Notes: generated by a model from the letters alone, not told the origin. A stretch of DNA of 64,000 nt from Corynebacterium kroppenstedtii (GCF_016894245.1 NZ_CP069792.1:496001-560000), one strand, 5' to 3'. Shown: positions 1-9,308, counted from the first letter of the stretch. Program-made: numbers and translations.

Positions 1-144
1 GTGAATCCACCGCGTGAAGTCATGCGTGTGTCCTTCCCATCGTTCCCATCGACGCTGTTATCTCGTCGCCGTTTCTCGTCGCTGTCATCGCGCCATCCTA
101 GTGACGGATGGCCTTAGCATTCACGATCATCATTTGCCGCGAAG

Positions 145-2181
145 TTACGGTTCCTGAACCTTACCGTTCGTTTCTTTAATAGTGCCGTGCTGGAAATCAA
201 TGGTCAGACCTCCAGCCGGGATATTTGCCATATCTGAGGTCGGGAATCCGTACTTCCCACCTTGGGCACCATTTTTGTCCCACGTGTCGAAAATCCCGCC
301 CTTCATGATGACATGAGCGCCGGTATCTGGGGACCAGTAAATATAGCCCTTGTCGAATTCGGTGAACGCTCCGCCGTCAACTGGTACTTCGTCTGTCTTT
401 GCGAAGCCAAGTTTGTCTACTCCGCCAAAGTCTTTGAACTTCTTGGCAATCTCACCCTGCACATAATGCGCTACTCCGTCTTTGGTCCGCGTCACGAAGC
501 CGTTTTGGAACTCTTGGAGCGCACCTCCGGCCACTGATTTCTCATCGGCCGTCGGGTAACCCAGTTTTCCGGTTTCATAGCCTGTTGTTCCCCACGCGTC
601 GAACATTTCCGGCTTCAACGCGTGCGGCCCGGTCTCAGCATTCCAATAGATGGATCCGTGCTCGAACGTCACGAAACGGCCTTTGCCGTCCGGAGAGGTA
701 ATCTCTTCACTCGTCGGATATCCCAAGAATGACTTGGGTCCTCCCACCTCGGCATAATGAGCACCGATACGGCCCCAAAGGTTATGCGCTCCTGTCGACG
801 GGCTCCAGAACGTACGCCCATTCCGGAAGTCCTGGATTTTCCCTCCATTGGCGCCGTCGTACTCGTCGGAGGTGCATCCACCAAGCTTGTCTTGATCTTT
901 CAACGCGGCATTAGCAATTTCGCCCATGGGGACACAGTTGGCACCACGATCGTTCTGTGACAATCCGAGAGCATCTGCCATATACGGCCACGACTTACCG
1001 AGCTCGAATTGCCAATAGGGCCAGGTGTGGGTTCCAGAATTCCGAAACGCAGTCGTGACATTGATACCTGCACGCTTGGCGTGGCTGACGAATGTTTCCG
1101 AGGTCATCCGAGCTAGTGCTTCTTGCCCGAACGTTAATCCTTTCTTCGGAAGCCCTGGTAAAACCTGGCTTTCGTCATCATAGGATCCTGCTGCTCCAGA
1201 TCCTGCTGACACATAGACACCGGTGTTCTTCAACTTACTCACGTTAAGCTTCGGGTCGTGCTCTTTCCAACCTTCTGAACCATACGGTCCCCACATGTTT
1301 TCGGCGTTGAAGGGTGACACTGTCTTCATGACAATACCGATGCCCTCACTCATCCCAGGGGAACTCGTGTCCAGGTAACCTGAGTATGAGCCGACGAAGT
1401 TAAACATGTCTGGGTGACGTTCAGCAAGGTTCATAGCACCCGTCGCACCAGCAGACATACCGAAGACGGCGGTCTTATTATTAGCCCTCCAACCTTCCTT
1501 AAGAATCGGGGGAAGTTCCTGAGTGAGGAATGATTCCCACTTGTAGAACTGGCCACTATCTGCATTCAGCCAATCGGTATAAAAGGAAGCGAGCCCCCCC
1601 ACTGGCAATACAACGTTGACATTGCGGTCCGCGAATTGCTGAACAATGTTGGTGGCGGCCGTCCACCCGTTCTCAATTTGGTTAGGGACGATACCGTCAA
1701 GCCCCAGAACTGTGGGGAATGTTTTGTCCGGCTGCGAGTACCAATCTCGGGCGAGGAGGATCTCAACTTTAACGGGATTACCGGGCATCGCCTTGGAGTT
1801 GATATACAGCGCCACACGTCGATCAGTCAACCAATCGACGTGGTCAATGGACACCCCATCGGGAAGGTTGTCGAGCTGTTGCTGCTCCGTACGGATCGGG
1901 AGGGGCTCAGAAGGAAGAGTCAAGGGGAACGCATTCTTGGCGGCTTCTCTTTGAACCGAATCAGGAACATCGGCATGCTCTGCTGGAGCGGCTCCATCGC
2001 CATTCTCCGTACTCTGTGACGCAGAACTTTCAGAGGCACTGGGGCTCTGGCTCTCTGCGGGGGCATCCTCGGCTCTCGCCCCAGTGTGAATAGCCGCTGC
2101 ACCTAACATCACAACAAAACCTGTTGCAGCGATCGTGGTGGGCCACGTCCGACGATGGGAGAGCTTCGAAGAGGCGCGCAT
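145..2181 (-). CDS. Secreted mycolyltransferase with C-terminal LGFP repeats (Csp1/PS1-like)
   Basis: Predicted secreted trehalose mycolyltransferase of 678 aa, antigen 85 family, which moves corynomycoloyl groups between trehalose mycolates, arabinogalactan and possibly proteins in the outer envelope. A basic N-terminus followed by a hydrophobic stretch (about residues 12-37) ending in ARA looks like a signal peptide. An alpha/beta-hydrolase esterase domain covers about 85-405, with nucleophile motif GMSAG (241-245, Ser243) and the C-terminal His in GTHTW (His385). From about 430 to 670 there are four clear LGFP-type repeats (LGYP at 486 and 540, LGFA at 591, YGFP at 644) and a degenerate one before them. 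These repeats are known from PS1-type proteins and are thought to bind the cell wall. It lies downstream of a second, shorter mycolyltransferase on the same strand, with hairpins in between, so it may have its own promoter. Family assignment is firm; the acceptor is unknown. Confidence 0.93.
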   Translation of the reverse strand: MRASSKLSHRRTWPTTIAATGFVVMLGAAAIHTGARAEDAPAESQSPSASESSASQSTENGDGAAPAEHADVPDSVQREAAKNAFPLTLPSEPLPIRTEQQQLDNLPDGVSIDHVDWLTDRRVALYINSKAMPGNPVKVEILLARDWYSQPDKTFPTVLGLDGIVPNQIENGWTAATNIVQQFADRNVNVVLPVGGLASFYTDWLNADSGQFYKWESFLTQELPPILKEGWRANNKTAVFGMSAGATGAMNLAERHPDMFNFVGSYSGYLDTSSPGMSEGIGIVMKTVSPFNAENMWGPYGSEGWKEHDPKLNVSKLKNTGVYVSAGSGAAGSYDDESQVLPGLPKKGLTFGQEALARMTSETFVSHAKRAGINVTTAFRNSGTHTWPYWQFELGKSWPYMADALGLSQNDRGANCVPMGEIANAALKDQDKLGGCTSDEYDGANGGKIQDFRNGRTFWSPSTGAHNLWGRIGAHYAEVGGPKSFLGYPTSEEITSPDGKGRFVTFEHGSIYWNAETGPHALKPEMFDAWGTTGYETGKLGYPTADEKSVAGGALQEFQNGFVTRTKDGVAHYVQGEIAKKFKDFGGVDKLGFAKTDEVPVDGGAFTEFDKGYIYWSPDTGAHVIMKGGIFDTWDKNGAQGGKYGFPTSDMANIPAGGLTIDFQHGTIKETNGKVQEP

Positions 2182-2402
2182 ACCTGTATTTCCTTAGTTC
2201 TGTGCCGGTAGACATTTTCTTCCGACATCATTATTACCGTGTTATACGCATGTTACCTATGCGACGCGCGGATAACGGTGTTGTTTATGTGATTTTTACC
2301 GACACTTCGCGTGACGACGGTAGTGCCCTGATTTGCGGCGGTAGCGCCCAGGCTACGGCAGCCCTCCGATCGTGCATCCGCGATAACGCGGGTGAAAGCA
2401 CT

Positions 2403-2437
2403 TAAGACGCAGACACCTCACTGGTGCCTGCGTCTTA
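2403..2437. terminator. Hairpin between the two mycolyltransferase genes
   Basis: Arms TAAGACGCAG (2403-2412) and CTGCGTCTTA (2428-2437) pair perfectly, with an inner CACC/GGTG helix. No strong T-run follows on either strand, so this is a possible terminator or mRNA-processing hairpin rather than a textbook terminator. Confidence 0.4.
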
Positions 2438-2519
2438 TGAAGGAATATTTACGTTAATCTTCCCAGGTCCCCCTACGGCGATGGCTCAGTGGTTATGAGG
2501 ACCACCGAGTCAACTCATA

Positions 2520-2548
2520 GGCAACGTCTCCATATAGGTGGCGTTGCC
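2520..2548 (-). terminator. Hairpin just after mycolyltransferase 2
   Basis: Arms GGCAACG (2520-2526) and CGTTGCC (2542-2548) lie 7 bp beyond the stop codon of the 397-aa mycolyltransferase. The position suits a terminator, but no T-run follows. Confidence 0.35.
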
Positions 2549-2555
2549 GGGCAAC

Positions 2556-3749
2556 CTACTGGTCCTGGTGGCTGTTATCAACAGCGCGCTGGACGTCGTC
2601 ACCGGTGGCAGCTGCGTCATTCTGAGCGGCAGGAGAAACATCGTCGCCACGAACCCCCGGAACGGTAGCAGACCGTGAACCAGGGTCGCCTGTCAGCGGC
2701 TTATCTCCTTCAGGAACGCCCTGACCAGCGGCACTCTGGGTTGCCTGCAAGATACGGGGACGAACCTTGATCAGTTCCTCGCGCCAGTTGGTCCAGTTGT
2801 GAACACCAGCCAATGGGTAATCAATGGTCGGGTTGATGCCCTGTGCGCGGAGTGCACCTTCAAACTGAGTGGTGGTCACACGCGACACAGCTTCCATACC
2901 CATCACGGATACGGAGTAGACAGGGTTAGCGAAGAAGTCGTCTTGCGGGTTCCACCAGCCGGTCGCCGCGGAAATGTACACGTCGGTGTTGCGGTAGGCG
3001 GCCGCATTCTTCGTCGGATCGTTCTGACGGATGCGGTCACCGGTCCACATCTGGTCGATGCGGTACCCGCCATTTCCGAGCATCGCACCGGCAATGCCCA
3101 GGCGCATGATCGGGTTCGATGTAGCTAAGTAGCCCGAGAAGGATGAAACCTGACGGAACTGATTCGGGTGATGAGCAGCCAAGTTCATTGCGCCCGTGCC
3201 ACCCATTGACATTCCGGCAACCGCGTTATTGGTCGGCGAAACGCCGAAGTTGGCCTGGAGATACGCAGGGAGCTCAGAGCTTAAGAAGGTGTCCCACTTA
3301 TAGGTTTGGGTGCCGTCAGCTGATGTAGAGGGCTTCTCCCAATCCGTGTAGAAGGAAGCTTTACCGCCCAGGGGAAAGACCTTCGTGATGTTGTCGTCGA
3401 CAAAAATGTTTTGAGCGTGAGCCCAGTCGATCCAACCACTACTATTTGTTGGGCCGGCGAATCCGCCCAAAATGTAGAGGCCTGCATTGCCATTACCATT
3501 GGCTGCCTGAATTTGGACCGGAATATCCTTGTTCATGGCATTTGAATGGACTGTGCACTTCTGCACCCAATAGGCGGCAGCATCCCATGTACAGCCCGGC
3601 CGTAGGGTATCTCGGCTCCCCTCCGCATGAGCTTTATTTGAGCTCAGGGCAGTGGACACACCCAGCATGAGCGCAATAGCACTCACCAGCACGGCCACCG
3701 TAAGCCAGGGCCTACGCATAGCTCCCACACGTTGCGAGAAGCTCATCAT
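2556..3749 (-). CDS. Secreted mycolyltransferase (Cmt-type, no LGFP repeats)
   Basis: Second antigen-85-family mycolyltransferase, 397 aa. The ATG at 3749 is preferred because GAGGAAA sits about 6 nt upstream; a TTG at 3770 is in frame but has no ribosome site. An N-terminal hydrophobic segment (about residues 12-35) followed by AHA is a likely signal peptide. The esterase domain carries GMSMG with nucleophile Ser181, and a C-terminal VHNW supplies the catalytic His. After about residue 330 the chain becomes a polar, low-complexity tail rich in Asp, Ala and Gly instead of LGFP repeats. Like its downstream neighbour it should act outside the membrane on trehalose mycolates. In C. glutamicum and M. 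tuberculosis, mycolyltransferases also lie beside the ubiA/glfT2 genes, so the context agrees. The individual acceptor cannot be read from the sequence. Confidence 0.93.
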   Translation of the reverse strand: MMSFSQRVGAMRRPWLTVAVLVSAIALMLGVSTALSSNKAHAEGSRDTLRPGCTWDAAAYWVQKCTVHSNAMNKDIPVQIQAANGNGNAGLYILGGFAGPTNSSGWIDWAHAQNIFVDDNITKVFPLGGKASFYTDWEKPSTSADGTQTYKWDTFLSSELPAYLQANFGVSPTNNAVAGMSMGGTGAMNLAAHHPNQFRQVSSFSGYLATSNPIMRLGIAGAMLGNGGYRIDQMWTGDRIRQNDPTKNAAAYRNTDVYISAATGWWNPQDDFFANPVYSVSVMGMEAVSRVTTTQFEGALRAQGINPTIDYPLAGVHNWTNWREELIKVRPRILQATQSAAGQGVPEGDKPLTGDPGSRSATVPGVRGDDVSPAAQNDAAATGDDVQRAVDNSHQDQ

Positions 3750-4127
3750 AAAATTTTCCTCTTTCCTCAAGAGCCTGGGAAGTTCCCTATCTCACTCATT
3801 CACGGTACGAATGCGGCCGGCTCTTCAATAGCCGTCCATCCACCCCGAGGCAGATCCTCACGATCGGCCAGCGAACCGGATATGAGCAATCACCGATCAC
3901 ACTCGGTGGAACGATGACACACAATAGTAATCGAATAATACCCTGTCCACGTTACTTCGTGATTTTCACCAGGTACGACAGTTCACCACTGCTCTTCATC
4001 CCCACCGCTACGAGTCCTCATGCTTACTGAAGGAGAGCAAGGAGAGCACAGTATTCCGCCACTGCGGATCTCGCGCCTAGTTTTCGAACCCGACTAGAAG
4101 CCACAGTCTAGGACCAGCAGCCACAGT
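3750..4127. other. Intergenic region upstream of mycolyltransferase 2
   Basis: About 380 bp without a supportable gene between ubiA and the mycolyltransferase. It must hold the mycolyltransferase promoter, but no clear -35/-10 pair was recognised. In many relatives the arabinofuranosyltransferase gene aftB occupies this spot; no remnant of it is visible. Confidence 0.5.
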
Positions 4128-4131
4128 CTAG
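4099..4131. repeat. Short direct repeat at the 3' end of ubiA
   Basis: The 13-mer AGCCACAGTCTAG occurs at 4099-4111 and 4119-4131 with a 20-bp period, the second copy overlapping the ubiA stop codon. It looks like a small local duplication. Confidence 0.6.
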
Positions 4132-5195
4132 AAGGACGGCGCTACATAGACCGCGATGAAAATAGCAATGGCCCATAGGAGCCCAAGCAACTGAAGGACA
4201 TGGTCACGAAGGGCTAATTCATCGGGCGCACCACCATCACCGCGATCAACGTCGGCTGCATACCGCAAAATAGCGACCGTAAACGGCACCATCGAAATTT
4301 CGTACCACAGGGCGGCCGCAGAACTATCTTTCTGCCCCATCTCGAAGCCCCACAAGGCGTAGGTCAACACCACCGCCGTCGCCGACAAGGTCCATACGAA
4401 CCGCAGATAGGTCGGGGTATAACCCTCTAACGATTTACGAATTTTTGCGCCTGACTTGGCTGCCAGCAGAATTTCTGAGTACCGCTTGCCCGCTGCCATG
4501 AACAAAGAACCAAATGCTGCGACCAGGAGGAACCACTGTGAAAGCTCGATCCCGGCAGCGACGCCACCACCCATTGCTCGCAAAAGGAAACCCGAGGACA
4601 CCAGCGCAATATCAATCACCGGCTGGTGTTTCCATCCGAAACAGTATCCCAATTGCAGGACGATGTAGACGCCAATAACTGTTGCCAAGGCCCAGGCGGA
4701 CGTCGAGAAGAAAGAGACAACTAAGGCAGCGAGAACGAGAACAACAGCCATCCCATACGCCACGCCAACCGGGAGGACTCCCGCGGCAATAGGGCGGTAT
4801 CGCTTCGTCGGGTGAGCGCGGTCAGCCTCAACATCCCGAGCATCGTTGATCAAATAAATTGACGACGCCGCACAGCAAAAGGCGACAAACGCGATGAAGA
4901 CGTCCAGGGCAACCCGACCGGTGAACATATCCGAACCAGCCGCCGCAGGAGCAGCCACCACCAATACATTCTTCACCCACTGCTTGGGGCGAATTGCCTT
5001 AAACATCGCCTCTGGCAGCGTTTTGGGCGCCCGCATTGTCGCTGAGGCTTTATCGCCCGCGTTTTTAGGAGCCTCGGGGTAGAGACCTCGGGTATGAGGC
5101 TCGGACCCAATTAGCGCACCATCGGATTCATTACTGGGATACGGATCGTGTTCATTGCCCGCCATCGTGACTTTATAACTCCTCTTTGGTGACAT
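4128..5195 (-). CDS. ubiA: Decaprenyl-phosphate phosphoribosyltransferase (DPPR synthase, UbiA family)
   Basis: Integral membrane prenyltransferase of 355 aa, orthologous by context and motif to Rv3806c. It transfers 5-phosphoribose from PRPP to decaprenyl phosphate, the first step towards decaprenyl-phosphoryl-arabinose, the arabinan donor. The Mg2+/pyrophosphate-binding motif NDARDVEAD lies at 117-125, and the second conserved loop contains GKRYSE (236-241). About nine hydrophobic segments run from residue 78 to the end. The first 65 residues are polar and longer than in the mycobacterial enzyme. An internal ATG (codon 11) has GAGGAG about 13 nt upstream and could be the true start. PAP2 (5248-5772) and glfT2 lie directly upstream on the same strand, forming the usual arabinogalactan precursor operon. 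Confidence 0.93.
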   Translation of the reverse strand: MSPKRSYKVTMAGNEHDPYPSNESDGALIGSEPHTRGLYPEAPKNAGDKASATMRAPKTLPEAMFKAIRPKQWVKNVLVVAAPAAAGSDMFTGRVALDVFIAFVAFCCAASSIYLINDARDVEADRAHPTKRYRPIAAGVLPVGVAYGMAVVLVLAALVVSFFSTSAWALATVIGVYIVLQLGYCFGWKHQPVIDIALVSSGFLLRAMGGGVAAGIELSQWFLLVAAFGSLFMAAGKRYSEILLAAKSGAKIRKSLEGYTPTYLRFVWTLSATAVVLTYALWGFEMGQKDSSAAALWYEISMVPFTVAILRYAADVDRGDGGAPDELALRDHVLQLLGLLWAIAIFIAVYVAPSF

Positions 5196-5247
5196 TCGCA
5201 GTCGCCATCAATCGCACTACCCTCTCAACGCTATCGAGCACACTAGG

Positions 5248-5772
5248 CTACTGGTGCGTAACGGCCCGATGAATAGCTTCCGCCGATACTCCTCCTAAGA
5301 GGGCCCCGGCCGCAACATCTGTTGGATAATGCACGCCAACGGTCATCCGCGACAGCATCATAAGCGGAATCACTGTCAAAGGCACGGGAGAACTAAGAAT
5401 CCGTGAGAGCTCAATCATCGCGGCTGTCGTCGATGTCGCATGTGACGAGGGAAAACTCAATTTCGAAGGAGTCTTCACCCCGATCCGCACACGCGGTCCA
5501 TGGGGCCGGGGACGACGAACAATGCGCTTGAGAATCACAGATGCTGCATGGCTCCCCAACGCTGCTCCGGTCAATACTCCCCACTGGGTACGACGTTTTT
5601 CATCCACGATCATTCCGACGACACCCAAAGTCAGCCAGGCTGCGGCATGCTCACCCGCGTGGCTTAGCCCCCTGGCCAGAGGCATAACGCCCGGTTTATC
5701 CGCGATGGCGCCCTGAATGAATTCGAGCACCCGGGTTTCGTCGAAGGGATCCCCTTTGTGTTTAGCGTTCAA
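5248..5772 (-). CDS. PAP2-family phosphatase (decaprenylphosphoryl-5-phosphoribose phosphatase)
   Basis: Membrane acid phosphatase of 174 aa corresponding to Rv3807c, which removes the 5-phosphate from decaprenylphosphoryl-phosphoribose made by the adjacent ubiA product. All three PAP2 signature motifs are present: KRIVRRPRP (82-90), FPSSHAT (107-113) and SRMTVGVHYPTD (141-152), with catalytic His111 and His148 and Asp152. Hydrophobic segments flank the motifs, which places the active site at the membrane face. Its start overlaps the end of glfT2 by 11 bp, so the two are probably translationally coupled. The substrate is assigned from conserved gene order and has not been shown for this protein. 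Confidence 0.88.
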   Translation of the reverse strand: MNAKHKGDPFDETRVLEFIQGAIADKPGVMPLARGLSHAGEHAAAWLTLGVVGMIVDEKRRTQWGVLTGAALGSHAASVILKRIVRRPRPHGPRVRIGVKTPSKLSFPSSHATSTTAAMIELSRILSSPVPLTVIPLMMLSRMTVGVHYPTDVAAGALLGGVSAEAIHRAVTHQ

Positions 5773-7849
5773 AGACCGTGCTCCATCCCTCGCGGCTGGT
5801 CAGCCTTGGGTGTGCCTTGCGATACATCTGGCGCATTTCAGGGAAGCGATCGTAAATTTCCTTTTGCAGACGCATCGACTCACGGGCCAGCTTCACAGCC
5901 TTGGCGCGGTTACGTTTACGGAAAACAACTCCGCGGCCATCGGCAGTAGTCACCGTAGCTCCGTCGACACGCGACATGGAGAACCAGCGAGCCTCAATCG
6001 GCGGAAGGTTAACGTCGGGGACCTCGGGGTCACCATCGCTGGGCGAAAACTGCTTTTTCACGGCCTTCGACAACGCAGACACCTTCGCAAAGGGGTTAAG
6101 AGGAATCTTTGTAAGATTCTTCGGCCCGCCCTTCGCGGGTGGAACCGCTGAGGCTGACGGCAACACGACGGCATCCGGGTATTCTTTCCGCAACTCGTTG
6201 ATACGCGGGAGTGCAGTGTCAAGAATGTCAAAGAGCTGATCGGGGCCACGCAAGAAGTCCTTGATGGCTTCATTCTGAATAGCGACCGTTGAGTATTCAA
6301 GGCACATGAGATGCTTCGTTGTCGCCTTGGCCATCGACTGCAGCATGCCCAAAATGGACCCATCCTGCTCAATAGCGGCAACGATTAACCGGTTACGCAG
6401 GTGGAAATACGCCTGCCAGTCAATGGCATCATCCTTATCAGACCAGGCCATATGCCAGATCGCGATACCCGGCCACGATGCTGTGGGGAACCCTGCATGC
6501 CCGGCGCGGAGACCATATTCGCCATCATCCCACTTAATAAACAGTGGCAATGGCTGCCCAATGGCCTCTGCAACGACGCGAGGGATCATGCACATCCACC
6601 AGCCGTTATAGTCGACGTCGATACGGCGGTGCAGATCACGCGACGTAATGACGTCGCCATTGGCGTTCCGCCCATGATCTTTACGATCACGCAAGGGATA
6701 TTGATAAAAGTCGTGGTCGTAGTGAACGTGGGGTGCCGAGGTCCACATGAACGAATGCCGATCAATGACCTCGCCCATGCTGTGTAAGTGGCTACGTTCT
6801 TGAAGGTTCAGCATCTGCCCGCCAACCAACATGGGCTGGCGCGCATAACGAGCAACCTGGAGTGCGCGAAGAATGGAGTCGGGCTCGATGGCGATGTCAT
6901 CATCCATATAAAGAATGAAGGGAGCTTGAGTGGCTCGCTGTTTGCGTTCCTCCTCAGAACCAGCACCGCCCAGAGCCTCATACATGATGCGGGAGTAGCC
7001 ACCCGATCCGCCCAGGTTTCCCTGGCGGAACTCATGGAATCGATCACCGAAGTGCTGAACAACTTCATCAAAGCCCGGCTCATCCGCAGGGTGCTTCGTT
7101 CCCTGGTCTGGCATCAAAACCGCGTCGATGACGGCGTCGACTTCCGGGTCGGAAGCAATAGCTTCTAAAGCTGCAACAGCATCGGCGGGGCGGTTGAATG
7201 TCGGGATACCCACTGTCACGGATTTGTCTTGAGGGCCGATCATCGACCCGTCGGGCATTGTCTGGGGGCCGGGTTGTTCTGGCGCGTACCACCCCGCGGC
7301 CAACAACGTGACATCCGTTTCACAGGTCAAGTCAAACCAAATCCAGCCGCCATCTTCGAAGCGATCCAGAGAGACCTCAAATTCCAGTGTCGATACAGTC
7401 GTCTCCGCAGATGAAGGCTCACCCTCGATGGTGTCCTGTGTGCTCTCCTCGGCTGTTGTCGCGTGGATATCCTCAGCAAGCACGTCGGTCATTTTGCCTT
7501 CAACAGCAATGCGTGACCCGTCAATTTTTGACCGGTAGACATCGGCGCGCGCATCGCCTTGGAGTTCGAGTTTCAAGACGACGGACTTCAGCTGAGTCCA
7601 GCGCCGCCAATACGACGCGGGGAAACCATTGAAATAGGTCTCGAAGCTGACCTCGGCGCCTGCCGGGAATGTCGCCTCTGTGCGGCTGTGGAGCACAGCA
7701 CGCGACTTATTCGCCTTCGATTCGATCATGTATAGCGATCGAACATCGTGCGGCTCCCCCCTGCGAGGCAGAATAACGCGCTGAAGACGCTCCACAGCTC
7801 GACTTTTAGCCTGACTCCCGGCCTGGCTCATACTCGCTAACCCTTTCAT
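5762..7849 (-). CDS. glfT2: Galactofuranosyltransferase GlfT2
   Basis: Bifunctional galactofuranosyltransferase (695 aa, GT2 fold) that polymerises the arabinogalactan galactan, adding Galf from UDP-Galf with alternating beta-1,5 and beta-1,6 linkages at the cytoplasmic membrane. An N-terminal beta-rich domain (about 1-200) precedes the GT-A domain that begins with VTVGIPTFNR (211-220). The metal-binding DDD is at 316-318, the catalytic WDDGEY at 440-445, and the metal-ligand His466 sits in WHMAW. The C-terminal helical domain reaches about 690. It is somewhat longer than the mycobacterial protein (about 637 aa) because of an acidic insert near 125-150. Two ATGs, codons 1 and 7, both have weak purine-rich sites upstream. 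It is the first gene of the glfT2-PAP2-ubiA run, and its substrate supplier glf lies 10 kb away at 18-19 kb. Confidence 0.95.
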   Translation of the reverse strand: MKGLASMSQAGSQAKSRAVERLQRVILPRRGEPHDVRSLYMIESKANKSRAVLHSRTEATFPAGAEVSFETYFNGFPASYWRRWTQLKSVVLKLELQGDARADVYRSKIDGSRIAVEGKMTDVLAEDIHATTAEESTQDTIEGEPSSAETTVSTLEFEVSLDRFEDGGWIWFDLTCETDVTLLAAGWYAPEQPGPQTMPDGSMIGPQDKSVTVGIPTFNRPADAVAALEAIASDPEVDAVIDAVLMPDQGTKHPADEPGFDEVVQHFGDRFHEFRQGNLGGSGGYSRIMYEALGGAGSEEERKQRATQAPFILYMDDDIAIEPDSILRALQVARYARQPMLVGGQMLNLQERSHLHSMGEVIDRHSFMWTSAPHVHYDHDFYQYPLRDRKDHGRNANGDVITSRDLHRRIDVDYNGWWMCMIPRVVAEAIGQPLPLFIKWDDGEYGLRAGHAGFPTASWPGIAIWHMAWSDKDDAIDWQAYFHLRNRLIVAAIEQDGSILGMLQSMAKATTKHLMCLEYSTVAIQNEAIKDFLRGPDQLFDILDTALPRINELRKEYPDAVVLPSASAVPPAKGGPKNLTKIPLNPFAKVSALSKAVKKQFSPSDGDPEVPDVNLPPIEARWFSMSRVDGATVTTADGRGVVFRKRNRAKAVKLARESMRLQKEIYDRFPEMRQMYRKAHPRLTSREGWSTVFER

Positions 7850-8202
7850 TTCACTTCCGTCAACATCCTGAGCCTACCGCAGCTCAACAGCACGACGAGG
7901 TTCCCCAATGGTATTGGGCCAGCGCTCCGGCACCACTACTCCAGCACTGGGCCTACGACGCTGGCCTCCAGAACCACCCTCGACGCAAACACCATGCCTA
8001 GAGTACTGGTTGGCTTCGCGCAGAGCTATTTAGCGTCAGACGTGGTAGAGAATGAGGAGGAAGAGCCCATACTGCGCGGGTAAAACGGTCCATCACACCA
8101 GCGCACATTCTTCTTGATCGACGCTGTTTACACGGTGTTTATACGGCGCTATATCTCGAGGAAGTTTAATCTTTTTCACGTGCCCACTGACTAAGGATCC
8201 AG
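7850..8202. other. Intergenic region upstream of glfT2
   Basis: About 350 bp between glfT2 and the esterase, both on the minus strand. It should hold the glfT2 promoter and the 3' end of the esterase transcript. No small ORF with a ribosome site, and no clear terminator, was seen. Confidence 0.4.
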
Positions 8203-9174
8203 CTAATCGAAGTATGTGTCGTAATAGTCATCCAGTTTGTCAACATATTTTCGTGCTTGGCCGGGATCCGAATACAAACCGTGTCCCGAACGAGGGAAGA
8301 CAAGATAGTCGTAGTGGACGTGATTATTATTAAGAGCGCTTAATAATCGGTCATGCACCTTAAAGGGCACAATTTTGTCCTTCTTTCCATATGCCATCAA
8401 TATGGGGACGGAAGTAGAAGAAACGTAATGGTAAGGAGAAACGCGTTCGGCTAGGTTGCGATAAGACCCATCCGTCATGTCGTGGTCACTGAGATGCACG
8501 CCCGTCAGTTCAGTTAAGAACTTCTTTTTATCTTTCCCGTAACCTTTTATATCGCCATCTGCGTCAGCCCAATCTTCCGGCTGGAAGCTCGCGGGACCGA
8601 CTTCCTGAAAAACAAACTTCAGGGGAACGGGACTGGTCTTCCCATCGCGAAAGGCGTACATCATTGCGAGAGTGCCCCCAGCGGATTCCCCTGTAATAGC
8701 CATTTGATTGACCGGGTATCCGTGCTGCGTGGCTTGTGCTACGGCAGCGTTCACACTGTTCTTGATTTCCGTGTACATTTTGTCCAGGTTTGAGGGATGA
8801 TCATCCGTGTTGGTCGTGTAATTAACAGAAGCGGACACATATCCTCGGGTTGCCGCGTCTTTTGCCGAGGCAGCGTCTTTTTTATCGCCGCTGACAAACC
8901 CTCCCCCATGGATCCACACCACGAGAGGAAACTGCGAGCCGTTTTTAGCCTTGGCTTTTCCACTCTGGTTTTTCTTACTTTTGGGAAGGTATAGATCAAA
9001 GTCGTTCTGGACCTCGTCGCCATACTTAAGGTCCTTCACCACTGAATATGAATCCGGATTATTTTTAAATGTTCTACTCAACACATCAATACGCGTACAG
9101 AAATAATAAGCGGTTACGGCAGCCACAACAAGAACAATAAAAACATAGAGAATACCCCAAGCGACTTTCTTCAC
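8203..9174 (-). CDS. Membrane-anchored alpha/beta-hydrolase (HGGG-type esterase)
   Basis: Esterase/lipase of 323 aa, hormone-sensitive-lipase-like. An N-terminal hydrophobic helix (about residues 5-24) looks like a signal anchor, so the enzyme should act outside the membrane. The oxyanion-hole motif HGGG lies at 89-92, the nucleophile elbow GESAG at 162-166 (Ser164), the acid is likely Asp266 in GKKDKIVP and the base is His298 in SGHG. The start is GTG, with GGAGG 6 nt upstream inside the preceding small gene, whose stop codon shares one base with it. The Lys-rich stretch near 64-78 and lower G+C are unlike the neighbouring envelope genes. The substrate is unknown; short acyl esters or envelope lipids are possible. 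Confidence 0.85.
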   Translation of the reverse strand: MKKVAWGILYVFIVLVVAAVTAYYFCTRIDVLSRTFKNNPDSYSVVKDLKYGDEVQNDFDLYLPKSKKNQSGKAKAKNGSQFPLVVWIHGGGFVSGDKKDAASAKDAATRGYVSASVNYTTNTDDHPSNLDKMYTEIKNSVNAAVAQATQHGYPVNQMAITGESAGGTLAMMYAFRDGKTSPVPLKFVFQEVGPASFQPEDWADADGDIKGYGKDKKKFLTELTGVHLSDHDMTDGSYRNLAERVSPYHYVSSTSVPILMAYGKKDKIVPFKVHDRLLSALNNNHVHYDYLVFPRSGHGLYSDPGQARKYVDKLDDYYDTYFD

Positions 9175-9308
9175 TATAGGCCTCCTAGCATATTATCCAG
9201 ATAAAGCCTGAAACCCAGATAAATCAGAAGGCCGAGTACTAGCCCTATAACCACACACAAAATAATCCGGGTGATTCGGTATGACAATGCTTGTTTAACC
9301 CAACCCAT
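9174..9308 (-). CDS. 44-aa single-span membrane peptide, coupled to the esterase
   Basis: Very small gene that is easy to miss. It encodes 44 aa starting MGWVKQALSYRI, with one strong hydrophobic segment (about residues 14-32) between a basic N-terminus and a short tail ending NMLGGL. AGAGG lies 6 nt before the ATG. Its TAG stop shares the G of the downstream esterase GTG, and the esterase ribosome site (GGAGG) lies inside its last codons, so translation of the two is almost certainly coupled. This suggests a small partner or membrane tether for the esterase. No family was recognised. The arrangement argues strongly for a real gene; the function is open. Confidence 0.72.
   Translation of the reverse strand: MGWVKQALSYRITRIILCVVIGLVLGLLIYLGFRLYLDNMLGGL

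Noticed and set aside
2124..2405. 93-codon plus-strand frame upstream of the first mycolyltransferase
   Set aside because: It overlaps the signal-peptide region of a real gene and has no ribosome site.
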